From: Calothrix sp. C42_A2020_038 | Lineage (GTDB): Bacteria > Cyanobacteriota > Cyanobacteriia > Cyanobacteriales > Nostocaceae | Assembly: GCA_015272395.1 (NCBI GenBank) | Contig: JACYLQ010000026.1 | Coordinates: forward strand, 62,001-126,000 | DNA length: 64,000 nucleotides | Direction of reading: 5' to 3' | Part shown: positions 27,858 to 35,937 of the stretch, piece by piece | Layout: every line of letters begins with the position of its first letter | How positions within the stretch are numbered: position 1 is the stretch's first letter | Translations under genes and position numbers: made by a program | The notes under the pieces: model-generated | What the model saw: only the letters and a program-made list of their open reading frames with translations | What the model was told of the DNA's origin: nothing | Databases searched by the model: none

Positions 27858-28595
27858 ATGCATAGTGGGCAAAAAGTGGAAGAGCAACTAGTATCACAAG
27901 CTATGGAAACAGCCATAATTAGCCAACTTGATGCTGCCGAGGAAATAGATATTGATATCCAAACTGATTTGTTCAAACTTTTTCAAGGACAAGCAGAAGG
28001 AATATCGGTAGAAGGACAAGGGTTGGTAATACAGGATGTTCGCGTTCAAGAAGTAGAAGTGCAAACCACTGGTATTGCAGTTAATCCTTTAAGCGCCATT
28101 CTTGGTAAAATAGAGCTTAATAAGCCAGTAAATGCGAATGTTCGTCTAGTTTTTACCGAAGCTGATCTAAATCGTGCCTTGACTTCTAATTTTGTCAAGA
28201 GCAAGATGCAAAAGTTTGATTTAAACATCAATGGTGAAATTATTAGCTTGATTCCGCAAGTCTTCAAAATTAATTTACTCGAATTAGGTAAATTCCGGAT
28301 TGCTGGCAAGGTATTGATTCAAAAACAAGGTACTATACAACCATTAACCTTCCAAGCTGTTGCTCGTCCCCGCACTCATGAGCAACCAATTATACTTGAA
28401 AGTTTTGTTTGTGCTGAGGATGAGGGAATTTCGTTAGAACTCGCAACTGCTTTTATGCAGAAAATGAAAGAGTTGACACAGTTGCCTTATCTAAAGTTAG
28501 AAGATTTTGCTTTTCGTATTAAAAATCTGGAGATAGAAAAAGATTATATGACATTATTGATACAAGTGCATCTACGCAAAATACCTTTGATTTGA
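27858..28595 (+). CDS. DUF2993 (LmeA-like) lipid-binding family protein
   Basis: About 245 aa from the ATG at 27858, which has AGGA 8 nt upstream; an earlier TTG at 27834 is less likely. The pattern AAEEIDIDIQTDLFKLFQGQAEGISVEGQGL and FTEADLNRALTS is typical of DUF2993, a family of beta-rich proteins related to mycobacterial LmeA that bind phosphoinositides or other lipids. There is no obvious signal peptide, as in many cyanobacterial members. The stop is followed closely by the epimerase gene, suggesting cotranscription. Function in cyanobacteria is unassigned. Confidence 0.8.
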   Translation: MHSGQKVEEQLVSQAMETAIISQLDAAEEIDIDIQTDLFKLFQGQAEGISVEGQGLVIQDVRVQEVEVQTTGIAVNPLSAILGKIELNKPVNANVRLVFTEADLNRALTSNFVKSKMQKFDLNINGEIISLIPQVFKINLLELGKFRIAGKVLIQKQGTIQPLTFQAVARPRTHEQPIILESFVCAEDEGISLELATAFMQKMKELTQLPYLKLEDFAFRIKNLEIEKDYMTLLIQVHLRKIPLI

Positions 28596-28612
28596 ACAAA
28601 GAACATATAAAC

Positions 28613-29665
28613 ATGAAAATATTTGTAAAATCATTTACCGTTAAAAAGCGATTTCCGCTGACTATAAGTTATGGTACAACAGCGCAAACAACCAATGTAT
28701 TGGTAATGATTTTACATGATGGTATTGAGGGGTGGGGTGAAGCATCACCGTTTAGTGCGGGAGGATATCCTTTCACAACTGACATGATTATAGAGGCTTT
28801 ACATACTTGTGAGCCTTTACTACAACCATTTAGCCCGTATCAACGCGACTGTATTGAACGGACTTTAATCGAAGCAAATATTATTAAACCAGCGCTCGCA
28901 GCAATAGATATAGCTTTACATGATTGGTTAGGAAAAAGTATTAATTTACCTCTATGGAAAATGTGGGGTTTAGATAGAGATGCAATTGTTCCAACTTCTG
29001 TAACCATTGGAATTAATACACCCAATGCAGCTAGAGAACGAGTTAGGAAATGGTTAGAATATACTAATATTAATGTATTAAAAGTAAAACTTGGAAGCTC
29101 TGAAGGTATTGAAGCTGATAAGGAAATGTTACTTGCTGTACGTGATGAAGCGCCAAATCAAGAAATTTTTGTTGATGCGAACGGTGGCTGGAGTTTGGAA
29201 AATGCGATCATAATGGGTAATTGGTTGGCAGCGAGAGGAATTAGGTATATTGAACAACCTTTGGCAAAAGGATGTGAGACCCAATTAGCCCAATTAAAGA
29301 CACAACAGCCATTACCAATATTTGTAGACGAAAGCTGCTTTACAAGTACAGATATTCCTGGCTTGGCAAATTTAGTCGATGGTATTAATATCAAGCTGAT
29401 GAAGTCAGGTGGCTTAACTGAGGCAATGCGGATGGTAAATGTCGCGCGCGCGCATCGATTGCAGGTCATGTTCGGATGCTATTCTGATAGCGTGTTAACA
29501 AATACTGCTGCTGCTCAAATTTCGCCCCTAGCAGACTATCTGGATTTAGATAGTCATCTTAATCTTATTAATGACCCTTTTTGCGGCGCCATCCTGCAAT
29601 CAGGGCGAGTGGTTCCTAATGACTTACCAGGTTTGGGGGTACAATACTGTGCGGCTAGCGCTTAA
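28613..29665 (+). CDS. enolase-superfamily dipeptide epimerase / DgcA-like
   Basis: About 350 aa. The muconate-lactonising subgroup residues are present: KVKLG (KxK base), FVDANGG, IEQP and VDES metal ligands, and IKLMKSGG with the second lysine. Family members epimerise L-Ala-D/L-Glu dipeptides from peptidoglycan or act on N-acylated amino acids. The following gene is DUF1611 and overlaps this one. That pairing is the one described as DgcA-DgcN in D-glutamate catabolism, where DgcA acts on N-acetyl-D-glutamate; this specificity is inferred from context. The start is taken at the ATG at 28613; a TTG at 28592 is the alternative. Confidence 0.85.
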   Translation: MKIFVKSFTVKKRFPLTISYGTTAQTTNVLVMILHDGIEGWGEASPFSAGGYPFTTDMIIEALHTCEPLLQPFSPYQRDCIERTLIEANIIKPALAAIDIALHDWLGKSINLPLWKMWGLDRDAIVPTSVTIGINTPNAARERVRKWLEYTNINVLKVKLGSSEGIEADKEMLLAVRDEAPNQEIFVDANGGWSLENAIIMGNWLAARGIRYIEQPLAKGCETQLAQLKTQQPLPIFVDESCFTSTDIPGLANLVDGINIKLMKSGGLTEAMRMVNVARAHRLQVMFGCYSDSVLTNTAAAQISPLADYLDLDSHLNLINDPFCGAILQSGRVVPNDLPGLGVQYCAASA

Positions 29666-30689
29666 TCAAAGGGTTGCAATTCTTCTACACGGCGGAATTA
29701 CTGGAACAATTGGAAAAACTGGGTTATCTCTGTTAAGATACAGCGAAGCCCCCATAGTTGCTGCAATTGATCGAGAATGTGTAGGAAAGTCGATAGTTGA
29801 ATTAACTGGCATCAAACGAGATGTTCCAATAGTTGCTTCGGTGGCTGAGTCTTTGCAGTTTCAACCCGAAGTTTTGGTGATTGCAATTGCACCCAAAGGT
29901 GGTACTTTACCTGATGACTACTGGCATGAATTGAAAGATGCCATCAAAGCAGGAATGTCGATAGTTAACGGGTTACATACCCCTTTAGAAAATATTCCTG
30001 AACTCAAAGCATTACTAAAACCTGGGCAGCTAATCTGGGATGTTCGCAAAGAGCCATCCAATTTGGGTGTGGCAAAAGCTTTAGCGGTTAACTTAGCTTG
30101 TCGTCGTGTACTAACTGTAGGTACCGACATGGCTGTAGGTAAAATGTCCACAAGTATAGAATTACATCATGCTTCGAGATTAAGAGGATGGCGTTCTAAG
30201 TTTTTAGCAACTGGACAAACTGGGTTAATGCTCGAAGGAGATGGGGTACCTTTGGATGCCATACGAGTGGACTATGCAGCAGGCGCCGTTGAACAAATGG
30301 TGCTAAGATACGGAAAAAATTATGATATTTTGTATATCGAAGGACAAGGTTCGTTATTACACCCAGCTTCCACAGCAACGTTGCCTTTGATACGTGGCTC
30401 TCAACCTACACAAATGATTCTTGTACATCGCTCAGGTCAAACTGAGGTAACAGAAGGCGTACCCATTCCCCCTTTGAGCGAAGTTGTTAAGTTGTATGAA
30501 ATGGTCGCAAAAGCCGCTGGTGCATTCAGAGGCGCCCCAGTTGTAGGTATTGCCTTGAATACATCTCACTTAGATGAGGTAACAGCTAAAGAGGAAATAG
30601 CCAAAGTCCAAACTGAAACTGGTCTACCTTGTACTGACGTAATTCGCTTTGGTTCCGCTAAGTTGCTAGACGCAGTTATGCGAAGTTAA
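29649..30689 (+). CDS. DUF1611 family protein / DgcN-like D-glutamate N-acetyltransferase
   Basis: About 346 aa from the GTG at 29649 (GGGGG lies 9 nt upstream), overlapping the epimerase gene by 17 bp; the frame is open back to 29571. DUF1611 marks are the N-terminal Rossmann-like half (VAILLHGGITGTIGKTG) and a P-loop-like segment VGTDMAVGKMSTSIEL in the C-terminal half, then IEGQGSLLHPA. Members have been described as N-acetyltransferases of D-glutamate working with the enolase-type partner. The translational overlap supports a functional pair. Whether the substrate here is D-Glu from peptidoglycan turnover is inference. Confidence 0.8.
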   Translation: MRLALNQRVAILLHGGITGTIGKTGLSLLRYSEAPIVAAIDRECVGKSIVELTGIKRDVPIVASVAESLQFQPEVLVIAIAPKGGTLPDDYWHELKDAIKAGMSIVNGLHTPLENIPELKALLKPGQLIWDVRKEPSNLGVAKALAVNLACRRVLTVGTDMAVGKMSTSIELHHASRLRGWRSKFLATGQTGLMLEGDGVPLDAIRVDYAAGAVEQMVLRYGKNYDILYIEGQGSLLHPASTATLPLIRGSQPTQMILVHRSGQTEVTEGVPIPPLSEVVKLYEMVAKAAGAFRGAPVVGIALNTSHLDEVTAKEEIAKVQTETGLPCTDVIRFGSAKLLDAVMRS

Positions 30690-30851
30690 TGATTATCTAG
30701 AAAATGAGTATAATTAGTAACTAGTATTTAGATATTCAAAAACAAGTGTCAAAAGGGTTACAGCGTAAGTTAGAGCCAGTGTAGCTTTCTATTGTTTAGA
30801 ATGGCATCTATGTTCTCAAGACCCACTCCAGATAAACATAGTTGAGTTAAA

Positions 30852-31403
30852 ATGCAGATTTCTAAATTTTTCAACCGCATCAAGCAACGGCACTTGAATT
30901 TTGTACTAAACCCAATAGTAAGTTTAGGAATTAGTGCTGGTGTTTTACTTTTTAGCACTAGTGCAAATGCTGCGGAGCAAGTTATTTTAAAGTACGGTTC
31001 CTTTCAAGGAACAGTGTCTGTTAACGAATTAGATCAGTTTGTTAAAACTGGTAAAACTACACCTGTACTCAACGGTTATTTACAAGCATCTCAACAAAAT
31101 CCTGATGTCGCTCGTAAGGCACTAACAGCAGGGATAAAAGCTGATCCAGTCTTTTTAGATAGCTTGCTATCAAGCTGGGCTGGGCCAGTTTTGGTCAACC
31201 AAATTGGTTCAGTGGTTCGCCCTCCAGGACAAGAACTAGACAAACAAACACTGCGAACTGCTTTGAGCAAGTCTATTAAGCAAAGTGGTGAAGTTACTTT
31301 GCTCGGAGCTATTCGTAACTACCCAAGTGCTACCGTTGAGCTTGAGGGAGACCGACTCATCTCTGTTTATGAACGTCTGAGCGGACTTGCAAAAATTTTC
31401 TAA
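30852..31403 (+). CDS. exported DUF1400 protein
   Basis: A 183-aa protein. Residues about 20-40 form a signal peptide ending in SANAAE. The mature part (EQVILKYGSFQGTVSVNELDQFVKTGK ...) is the DUF1400 domain, which in many cyanobacterial proteins precedes an alpha/beta hydrolase domain; here it stands alone and ends after the domain. It is probably periplasmic. A rho-independent terminator follows at 31454, so it is likely monocistronic. Function is unknown. Confidence 0.8.
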   Translation: MQISKFFNRIKQRHLNFVLNPIVSLGISAGVLLFSTSANAAEQVILKYGSFQGTVSVNELDQFVKTGKTTPVLNGYLQASQQNPDVARKALTAGIKADPVFLDSLLSSWAGPVLVNQIGSVVRPPGQELDKQTLRTALSKSIKQSGEVTLLGAIRNYPSATVELEGDRLISVYERLSGLAKIF

Positions 31404-31453
31404 TTTATGTCTATATTGCTTAATAACGATATGACAATGATTAATATGTATTG

Positions 31454-31482
31454 CCCGATACTTTTACATGTATCGGGTTTTT
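31454..31482 (+). terminator. rho-independent terminator
   Basis: CCCGATAC/GTATCGGG stem with an 8-nt loop, followed by TTTTT. It closes the DUF1400 gene. Confidence 0.8.
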
Positions 31483-31559
31483 AAAAAGCGCTGCTAAACG
31501 CAATTGTCCTCAAATAATCTACACTCAAAAGGTAATACCGATTATTTGATGCCGTTGTT

Positions 31560-32003
31560 ATGTCGTTTACGATAGAATCATTGCCACCGTCTTTGGCGAA
31601 AATTGTTCAACGTTTTCAGCGTGCGACAGACCAGAAACGACGCTACGAACAGTTAATCTGGTATGGTACTAAGCTTAAAGAACTCCCAGAAGCAGATAAA
31701 GTACCAGAAAATAAAGTTCCTGGTTGTGTCTCACAAGTTTATATTACTGCAACGCTGGATGACGGAAAAGTTACATTTACTGGGGACTCAGACTCACAGT
31801 TAACCAAGGGTTTAGTTGGTTTGTTAATTGAAGGACTCAACGGACTAACCCCTGCGGAAATTTTTCAGATGACTCCAGATTTTATTCAAGAAACTGGTTT
31901 GAACGTTAGCCTTACTCCATCGCGAGCGAATGGTTTCTACAATATTTTCAAAACCATGCAAAAAAAAGCCAAAGCTTTGGAATCTGGGAGTAATAACCAA
32001 TGA
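31560..32003 (+). CDS. sufE: SufE cysteine desulfurase sulfur acceptor
   Basis: A 147-aa protein that accepts the persulfide from SufS and passes it to SufB in Fe-S cluster assembly. The active cysteine is C56 in VPGCVSQVY. The flanking pattern (ESLPPSLAKIVQRFQ at the start, GLNGLTPAEIFQ before the C-terminal helix) is that of the family, and the length is normal. The ATG at 31560 starts the conserved region. The stop overlaps the start of the alpha/beta hydrolase gene by 4 bp (ATGA), so the two are translationally coupled. Confidence 0.93.
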   Translation: MSFTIESLPPSLAKIVQRFQRATDQKRRYEQLIWYGTKLKELPEADKVPENKVPGCVSQVYITATLDDGKVTFTGDSDSQLTKGLVGLLIEGLNGLTPAEIFQMTPDFIQETGLNVSLTPSRANGFYNIFKTMQKKAKALESGSNNQ

Positions 32004-32911
32004 CTAATGTGTTATCTCACGACACCACACCCAATCTCAATATCGGCGGCGCCGTCCAAGAATATTTGTGGAACTGGCAAAATCAACAAATTCGCGTAGT
32101 TTACGAAGTACTGGGTGCAGGTACACAAGTACTGCTTTTACCTGCATTTAGCACTGTCTCGATGCGTTCAGAAATGGCAGGTATCGCCAAGGAGTTAGCA
32201 CAAGACTTCCAAGCTGTTGCCGTAGATTTTCCTGGGTTTGGTGATTCATCGCGTCCTGCTTTAGATTATCAACCTGTGATTTATCATCAATTTATTCAAG
32301 ATTTTGTGAGAAATTGCCTAAAAACTCCCGTTGCCGTCGTCGCTGCTGGACATAGTAGTGCTTATGTTCTTGAACTTGCCAAAAAGCAACCAAACTTATT
32401 CTCACGAATTGTATTAGTGGCGCCAACCTGGCGTGGACCTTTACCAACAATGGGTTTAAGTCGTGATACTGCTAATATTGGTAAAAACTTAGTCCGTTCT
32501 CCAATTGTTGGGCAATTGCTATATAAACTCAACACTGCACCATCTTTTCTGAGTTGGATGTATCGGCGCCATGTATATGTTAATGTCAATAAACTCACAC
32601 CTGATTTTATCGAACACAAGTGGCGTAATACTCAAAAACCAGGAGCGCGGTTTGCACCAGCAGCATTTGTTACAGGTAATCTCGATGCAGTTCATAATCA
32701 AGCAGAATATTTAGAACTCGCAAACAGTTTAAATATTCCCTTGATGGTAGTAGTTGGAGAATCTTCACCACCAAAATCACGCGCTGATATGGACGCACTC
32801 GCTGCACTACCTAATGTTATAAGCGTAACGTTGCCAGGTACACTAGGAATGCACGAAGAGTATTCTGAGGAAGTAGTCGAAGCAATCACTCCATTTTTAC
32901 GAACGATGTAG
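32000..32911 (+). CDS. alpha/beta fold hydrolase
   Basis: A 303-aa protein. The nucleophile elbow is GHSSA (Ser near residue 117) in VAAGHSSAYVLELAKKQP. The acid is probably in the VVGESSPPKSRADMD region and the histidine in GMHEEYSEE. The early strand VLLLPAFSTVS carries the oxyanion-hole side. There is no signal peptide, so it is cytoplasmic. The substrate is unknown. It is coupled to sufE by an ATGA overlap, an arrangement that suggests common control rather than a shared pathway. Confidence 0.85.
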   Translation: MTNVLSHDTTPNLNIGGAVQEYLWNWQNQQIRVVYEVLGAGTQVLLLPAFSTVSMRSEMAGIAKELAQDFQAVAVDFPGFGDSSRPALDYQPVIYHQFIQDFVRNCLKTPVAVVAAGHSSAYVLELAKKQPNLFSRIVLVAPTWRGPLPTMGLSRDTANIGKNLVRSPIVGQLLYKLNTAPSFLSWMYRRHVYVNVNKLTPDFIEHKWRNTQKPGARFAPAAFVTGNLDAVHNQAEYLELANSLNIPLMVVVGESSPPKSRADMDALAALPNVISVTLPGTLGMHEEYSEEVVEAITPFLRTM

Positions 32912-32959
32912 TAAATAACAGCTATTATAGTTTTGAGAATGGGTACCATTCAAAAAGTA

Positions 32960-32998
32960 AAGATGTTTGTACATATATTATTATGTAACAAACATCTT
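32960..32998. terminator. hairpin downstream of the hydrolase gene
   Basis: AAGATGTTTGT and ACAAACATCTT form an 11-bp perfect stem around an AT-rich loop. No U-run follows. Confidence 0.55.
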
Positions 32999-33089
32999 CA
33001 GTTTTAAATTATCCAGAAATTAGCATAACGAATTGTAAATTGTATTTGACAAACAAGTAACTTTATCTAAATTTTGTCTTGAACTTACT

Positions 33090-34073
33090 ATGACAACAAT
33101 CGATATTTCAAACACAGTTCCCGTAACAGTTTTAACAGGTTATCTTGGCGCCGGTAAAACCACGCTTTTAAACCGTATTCTCACACACGAACATGGTAAA
33201 AAAGTTGCTGTGATCGTGAATGAGTTCGGAGAAGTTGGTATTGACAACCAATTAGTCATTGATGCTGATGAAGAAATATTTGAAATGAATAATGGTTGTA
33301 TTTGCTGTACAGTGCGCGGAGACTTGATACGTATTATCGGTAACTTGATGAAGCGTCGTAATAAATTTGACCACTTAGTCATAGAAACTACTGGATTAGC
33401 AGACCCGGCGCCTGTGATTCAAACTTTCTTTGTTGATGAGGACATGCGGGAGAAACTGGAACTCGATGCAGTCGTAACGGTAGTTGATGCAAAGCATATT
33501 TGGCAACATTGGGAAGCAGATGAAGCGCAAGAGCAGATAGCATTTGCCGATGTCATACTATTAAACAAAACTGATTTAGTCGAACCAGAAGAACTCGAAG
33601 AACTCGAAAAGCGAATTCGGTCGATGAACGTGATGGCAAAAATTTACCGTACCCGTAATTCTGAGTTAGAAATGGATGCACTATTAGGTGTAAAAGCTTT
33701 TGACTTGGAACGCGCGTTAGAAATTGAGCCAGAATTTTTAAACGAAGAACACGACCATGAACATGATGAAACGGTAACATCGGTTGCTTTAGTAGAAAAA
33801 GGCGCATTAGACGGGGAAAAACTCAACGCTTGGATGAGCGAATTATTACAAACTCAAGGACCTGATATTTTCCGTATGAAAGGCATTCTAAATATAGCTG
33901 GTGAAGACGAGCGTTTTGTTTTCCAAGGAGTGCATATGCTATTTGAAGGCAAACCAGACCGTCCTTGGAAAGAGACCGAAACCCGCAAAAACGAGCTAGT
34001 TTTCATCGGACGTAATTTAGACGAAGCCAAATTGAAAGAAGGCTTTTTAAATTGTATGTTCTCCTCTATCTAA
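33090..34073 (+). CDS. COG0523 (CobW/ZNG) GTP-binding metallochaperone
   Basis: A 327-aa G3E GTPase. The P-loop GYLGAGKTT is at residues 17-25, the metal-binding CxCC motif is C70-I-C72-C73 in NNGCICCTV, the switch segment is IETTGLADP, and the guanine-specificity NKTD is present. A His/Asp-rich linker (EEHDHEHDE) precedes the CobW C-terminal domain. Such GTPases deliver Zn or Co to client enzymes and are often zinc-regulated. A WD40 protein, a small Cys protein and a ZnuA-like lipoprotein follow on the same strand, which points to zinc homeostasis rather than cobalamin synthesis. Confidence 0.92.
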   Translation: MTTIDISNTVPVTVLTGYLGAGKTTLLNRILTHEHGKKVAVIVNEFGEVGIDNQLVIDADEEIFEMNNGCICCTVRGDLIRIIGNLMKRRNKFDHLVIETTGLADPAPVIQTFFVDEDMREKLELDAVVTVVDAKHIWQHWEADEAQEQIAFADVILLNKTDLVEPEELEELEKRIRSMNVMAKIYRTRNSELEMDALLGVKAFDLERALEIEPEFLNEEHDHEHDETVTSVALVEKGALDGEKLNAWMSELLQTQGPDIFRMKGILNIAGEDERFVFQGVHMLFEGKPDRPWKETETRKNELVFIGRNLDEAKLKEGFLNCMFSSI

Positions 34074-34085
34074 ACGTAATAGTTC

Positions 34086-34229
34086 GTGACAAAATTTTTG
34101 GTGGGTTAGCTTGCAGCGGATGTAACGGATGAGTCAGTTACAAACAAAGTTTAGCTATTTAAAATAACTTATCCATTGCATCCGTTGATATCTGTTGCGA
34201 ATATTTCTATCCACCAAAATTAATGACAC
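34086..34229. repeat. dispersed palindromic repeat, copy B
   Basis: An imperfect inverted repeat spans the element: GTGACAAAATTTTTGGTGG at the left end against CCACCAAAATTAATGACAC at the right. A second nested pair (GCGGATGTAACGGAT/ATCCATTGCATCCGT) lies inside. It aligns with copy A at 8774-8895. It begins 12 bp after the stop codon of the GTPase gene. The layout suggests a small non-coding palindromic (MITE-like) element. Confidence 0.65.
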
Positions 34230-34333
34230 CGTTATTCTTACCTATCAAAACTATTGACATAGAGTAATAGCTTTACATGATGTTCAGTTTAATAAATACT
34301 GAAGCTCCCGGAAACATTTAATCATATTAGTTT

Positions 34334-35392
34334 ATGAGTTCTTCAACTACTACAAAAGATTTTGAGCAAAAGTTTGTTGCAACGCTTTCAGATTATATAA
34401 CTTCTATAAGGTGGGCGCCTGTTGGTACAACTTTATCTGCCGTTTCAGGGGCTGGGGAGGTTGCAATATGGCAAGATGATAAACTGGAAATATTGCAAAC
34501 AGCAACTTCAGAGTCCGTTGATTGCATAGGGTTTTCCCATGATGGTAAATTTTTAGCTGCAGCTGGGCAAGATGGACGGGTTAAAATTTGGGATTTAAAT
34601 GAGAATCAGATAGTTACAACTTTAGAAAATGCTCCTGCATGGATTGATAAACTTGTTTGGAATCCAAAAAGTAATCAGTTAGCTTTTATTTTGAATCGTT
34701 ACGTACAAATTTGGGATGCTGCTCAAAATGAAGTGGTCGCTACACTCAACTTTGAAGACTCTACACCGTTAGGAATAGACTGGTGTAGCAATGGTAAAAA
34801 CCTTGCTGGTGGTGGAAACAAAGGAGTTAAAATTTGGAATTGTTCCAACTGGGATGAAGAACCATATATATGGGAAATGCCTACAGTTAGTGTTGCAGTT
34901 GCATGGTCATCTGATGGTAGATTCCTTGCTTCGGGTAATATGGATCGTTCAGTAGGCGTAATGGAGTGGGGTAATTCTGAACCTTGGTTAATGCGTGGTT
35001 TCCCCGGTAAGATTCGTCAAATTGCTTGGTCTAGTATTAACACCCAAATTGGCGCCCCATTGCTGGCAACATCAAGCGTCGAAGGGATGGTAGTTTGGGA
35101 AAAACTCGAAGACGAATCTCTTGGTTGGGAAGCGCGTGTTTTAACCAACCATGTCGATATTATTCGAGGTATTGAGTTTGCACCCGATAGTTTCCTGCTT
35201 GCTTCTGCTGCTACCGATGGGTGGTTATGTTTATGGAAAGGAGCAAAACAAGTTTCTCAAGTTCTCACAACTGATGGAGGTTTTTCTTGTTTAGCTTGGC
35301 ATCCCAAAGGTAAATTTATTGCCGCAGGAAGTGACGATGGTAAAATTATGATTTGGTCCAAATCTTCGCGCGGTCAAGGATTTGGAAGCTAA
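34334..35392 (+). CDS. WD40-repeat protein
   Basis: A 352-aa soluble protein made almost wholly of WD40 repeats; about seven can be placed (for example GFSHDGKFLAAAGQDGRVKIWDL and AWHPKGKFIAAGSDDGKIMIWSK), enough for one seven-bladed propeller. There is no signal peptide and no catalytic domain. The blades are divergent in sequence, unlike those of the protein at 10636-15963. Its place between a COG0523 GTPase and a ZnuA-like gene suggests a scaffold role in metal handling; this is inference from position. Confidence 0.85.
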   Translation: MSSSTTTKDFEQKFVATLSDYITSIRWAPVGTTLSAVSGAGEVAIWQDDKLEILQTATSESVDCIGFSHDGKFLAAAGQDGRVKIWDLNENQIVTTLENAPAWIDKLVWNPKSNQLAFILNRYVQIWDAAQNEVVATLNFEDSTPLGIDWCSNGKNLAGGGNKGVKIWNCSNWDEEPYIWEMPTVSVAVAWSSDGRFLASGNMDRSVGVMEWGNSEPWLMRGFPGKIRQIAWSSINTQIGAPLLATSSVEGMVVWEKLEDESLGWEARVLTNHVDIIRGIEFAPDSFLLASAATDGWLCLWKGAKQVSQVLTTDGGFSCLAWHPKGKFIAAGSDDGKIMIWSKSSRGQGFGS

Positions 35393-35513
35393 AAAGTAGA
35401 GAATGGGAACCAAATCATACAACACAAAAGTCTTTATACGTAGCTTGCGGCTAATGACTAATTGCTGCGAATTCGTTATGCTGTATCACAAATACCTTTT
35501 TTAGGTGTCAATT

Positions 35514-35786
35514 ATGAAGGTAGTCAAATTGATTTTATTTACTTTCCCCGTACTGCTAGCCTCGCTGCTGTTTCTCAATAGTCCAGCAACAGCGCTTAAT
35601 ATCGAACCAGAAAACCCAGTGCAACGTCTTGAACTAGTATCTGGACATCCTACTTTTGCCACAGTTACTTCCCAATTTTCACAAAAATCTAATCCGATTA
35701 ATGATGCGATGGGTTGTAGTTGTTCAACTTGCGTTAAAGCTAAACTTCAACTCGAAGGCAAATTACCGCTTTCCAGCCTTATATAA
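35514..35786 (+). CDS. small exported protein with CxCxxC motif
   Basis: A 90-aa protein from the ATG at 35514 (AGG upstream); a GTG at 35505 is possible. A signal peptide covers about residues 1-28 (VLLASLLFLNSPATA). The mature part of about 60 residues ends with GCSCSTCVKAKLQLEGKLP, whose three cysteines in CSCSTC could bind a metal or form disulfides. I do not recognise a named family. Its position just upstream of the ZnuA-like gene makes a periplasmic metal-binding role plausible. Confidence 0.65.
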   Translation: MKVVKLILFTFPVLLASLLFLNSPATALNIEPENPVQRLELVSGHPTFATVTSQFSQKSNPINDAMGCSCSTCVKAKLQLEGKLPLSSLI

Positions 35787-35807
35787 AAAAAACTTATATA
35801 TTTATTC

Positions 35808-35840
35808 AGAAACCCGACTTCTTCAAGAAGTCGGGTTTCT
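35808..35840. terminator. perfect 16-bp hairpin
   Basis: AGAAACCCGACTTCTT and AAGAAGTCGGGTTTCT are separated by a single base, and TTGG follows. This sequence type is a familiar dispersed palindrome in cyanobacterial genomes; here it can act as terminator of the CxCxxC gene. Confidence 0.65.
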
Positions 35841-35910
35841 TGGTTTGTTAAAGATAATGCAGAACATCTTTAATAATTGTCCTCATGTCGTTAAAATACA
35901 TCGTAAATAC

Positions 35911-35927
35911 TGATTATAAAATAATAG
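35911..35927. promoter_or_regulatory. possible Zur-like operator
   Basis: TGATTATAAAATAATAG, with the perfect core ATTAT-AAA-ATAAT at 35913-35925, resembles the cyanobacterial Zur box (TGATAATnATTATCA). It lies 12 bp before the ATG of the ZnuA-like gene. The match is partial and the region is AT-rich. Confidence 0.3.
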
Positions 35928-35937
35928 TTTAAAGAAT

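Noticed and set aside
29571-29648. Upstream extension of the DUF1611 gene
   Set aside because: These codons lie inside the epimerase gene; family similarity begins at about VRLALNQRVAILLHGG, so the GTG at 29649 is preferred.
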